DNA of 5,667 bases, taken from assembly GCA_029059925.1 (NCBI GenBank), contig JAIDVA010000051.1, positions 1-5,667 on the forward strand, written 5' to 3'. Positions within the stretch are counted from its first letter, which is position 1. Each line of letters begins with the position of its first letter. Source of the DNA: Eubacterium sp. (GTDB lineage Bacteria > Bacillota > Clostridia > Oscillospirales > Acutalibacteraceae). The notes beneath the pieces were generated by a model. The model was not told the origin of the DNA and made no database searches. It was given only the letters and a program-made list of their open reading frames with translations. A program made the translations under genes and the position numbers. Of this stretch, positions 5,447-5,667 are shown piece after piece.

Positions 5447-5667
5447 CGCATTTTGTGAAATAAATGACAGGATTTTATTTACAAAATATTTACAAATCTG
5501 TTAATAGACAAAAGCAGCAAATTAGGTGTCTTTTATGTATTTTTTTCTTAAAAATTCAACCATTTATGTATACATATTATATACAGGACATTTGAGATAT
5601 TTAATCTTGATTGGTATATCGTACATTAATTTCTTTTGCTTTAAATTTTTGTATCCTATATCTATTT
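5447..5667. other. AT-rich upstream intergenic DNA without a gene
   Basis: No convincing coding frame, tRNA, CRISPR repeat or rho-independent terminator is seen on either strand. It holds the direct repeat at 5477-5496, a TGTCA/TGACA half-site pair (5441-5445 and 5465-5469) reaching into the -35, and a perfect 12-base palindrome TATGTATACATA at 5565-5576. The neighbouring gene to the right is outside the window, so its orientation is unknown. Confidence 0.7.
5477..5496. repeat. Tandem ATTTACAAA direct repeat upstream of the promoter
   Basis: ATTTACAAA occurs at 5477-5485 and again at 5488-5496, an 11-base step of about one helical turn. The pair lies roughly 66-85 bases upstream of the predicted transcription start, a place where activators bind. 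It may also be simple AT-rich sequence acting as an UP-like element. Confidence 0.3.

Overview
The window is almost entirely one leftward (minus-strand) transcription unit. The organism looks like a low-GC Gram-positive anaerobe of the class Clostridia, most likely a Ruminococcus/Oscillospiraceae-type gut bacterium. This rests on three things: AT-rich DNA with a strong AGGAGG ribosome site, a long Firmicute signal peptide opening MKTKLSKRILSVVLAAL, and a giant multidomain secreted protein made of FIVAR-like helical repeats and InlB-type beta modules. The taxon is an inference from sequence style, not from a marker gene.

Layout, read in the direction of transcription (right to left). Positions 5447-5667 are AT-rich upstream DNA with no gene, holding only short repeats. 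At 5418-5446 lies a near-ideal vegetative promoter: TTGACA, a 17-bp spacer, and an extended -10 TGA-TATTAT. An inverted repeat centred on the -10 looks like an operator. The predicted mRNA starts near 5411 and has a leader of about 177 nt. That leader is richer in G and C than its flanks and can fold into an 8-bp long-range stem (5370-5377 with 5260-5267) closing a branched domain just upstream of the ribosome site. An open frame of 44 codons crosses the leader and ends in an AUGA overlap with the main start codon.

Positions 93-5234 encode a 1713-residue exported protein. In order it has a signal peptide, a short helical segment, a Tyr/Asn/Trp-rich beta region, an array of FIVAR-like helical modules, a second beta-rich region followed by another FIVAR-like module, an InlB/Flg_new-like module, more helical and beta modules, and a C-terminal beta module. 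No cell-wall anchor (LPXTG, SLH, dockerin) is visible.

Eighteen bases after its stop, behind its own ribosome site, a second small protein begins (MKKFYEEPVVEIRNYALPT...) and runs off the left edge of the window. It has no signal peptide. The pairing of a giant secreted surface-type protein with a small leaderless peptide, expressed from a strong promoter through a structured leader, is the most interesting arrangement here. Its function cannot be read from the sequence alone.
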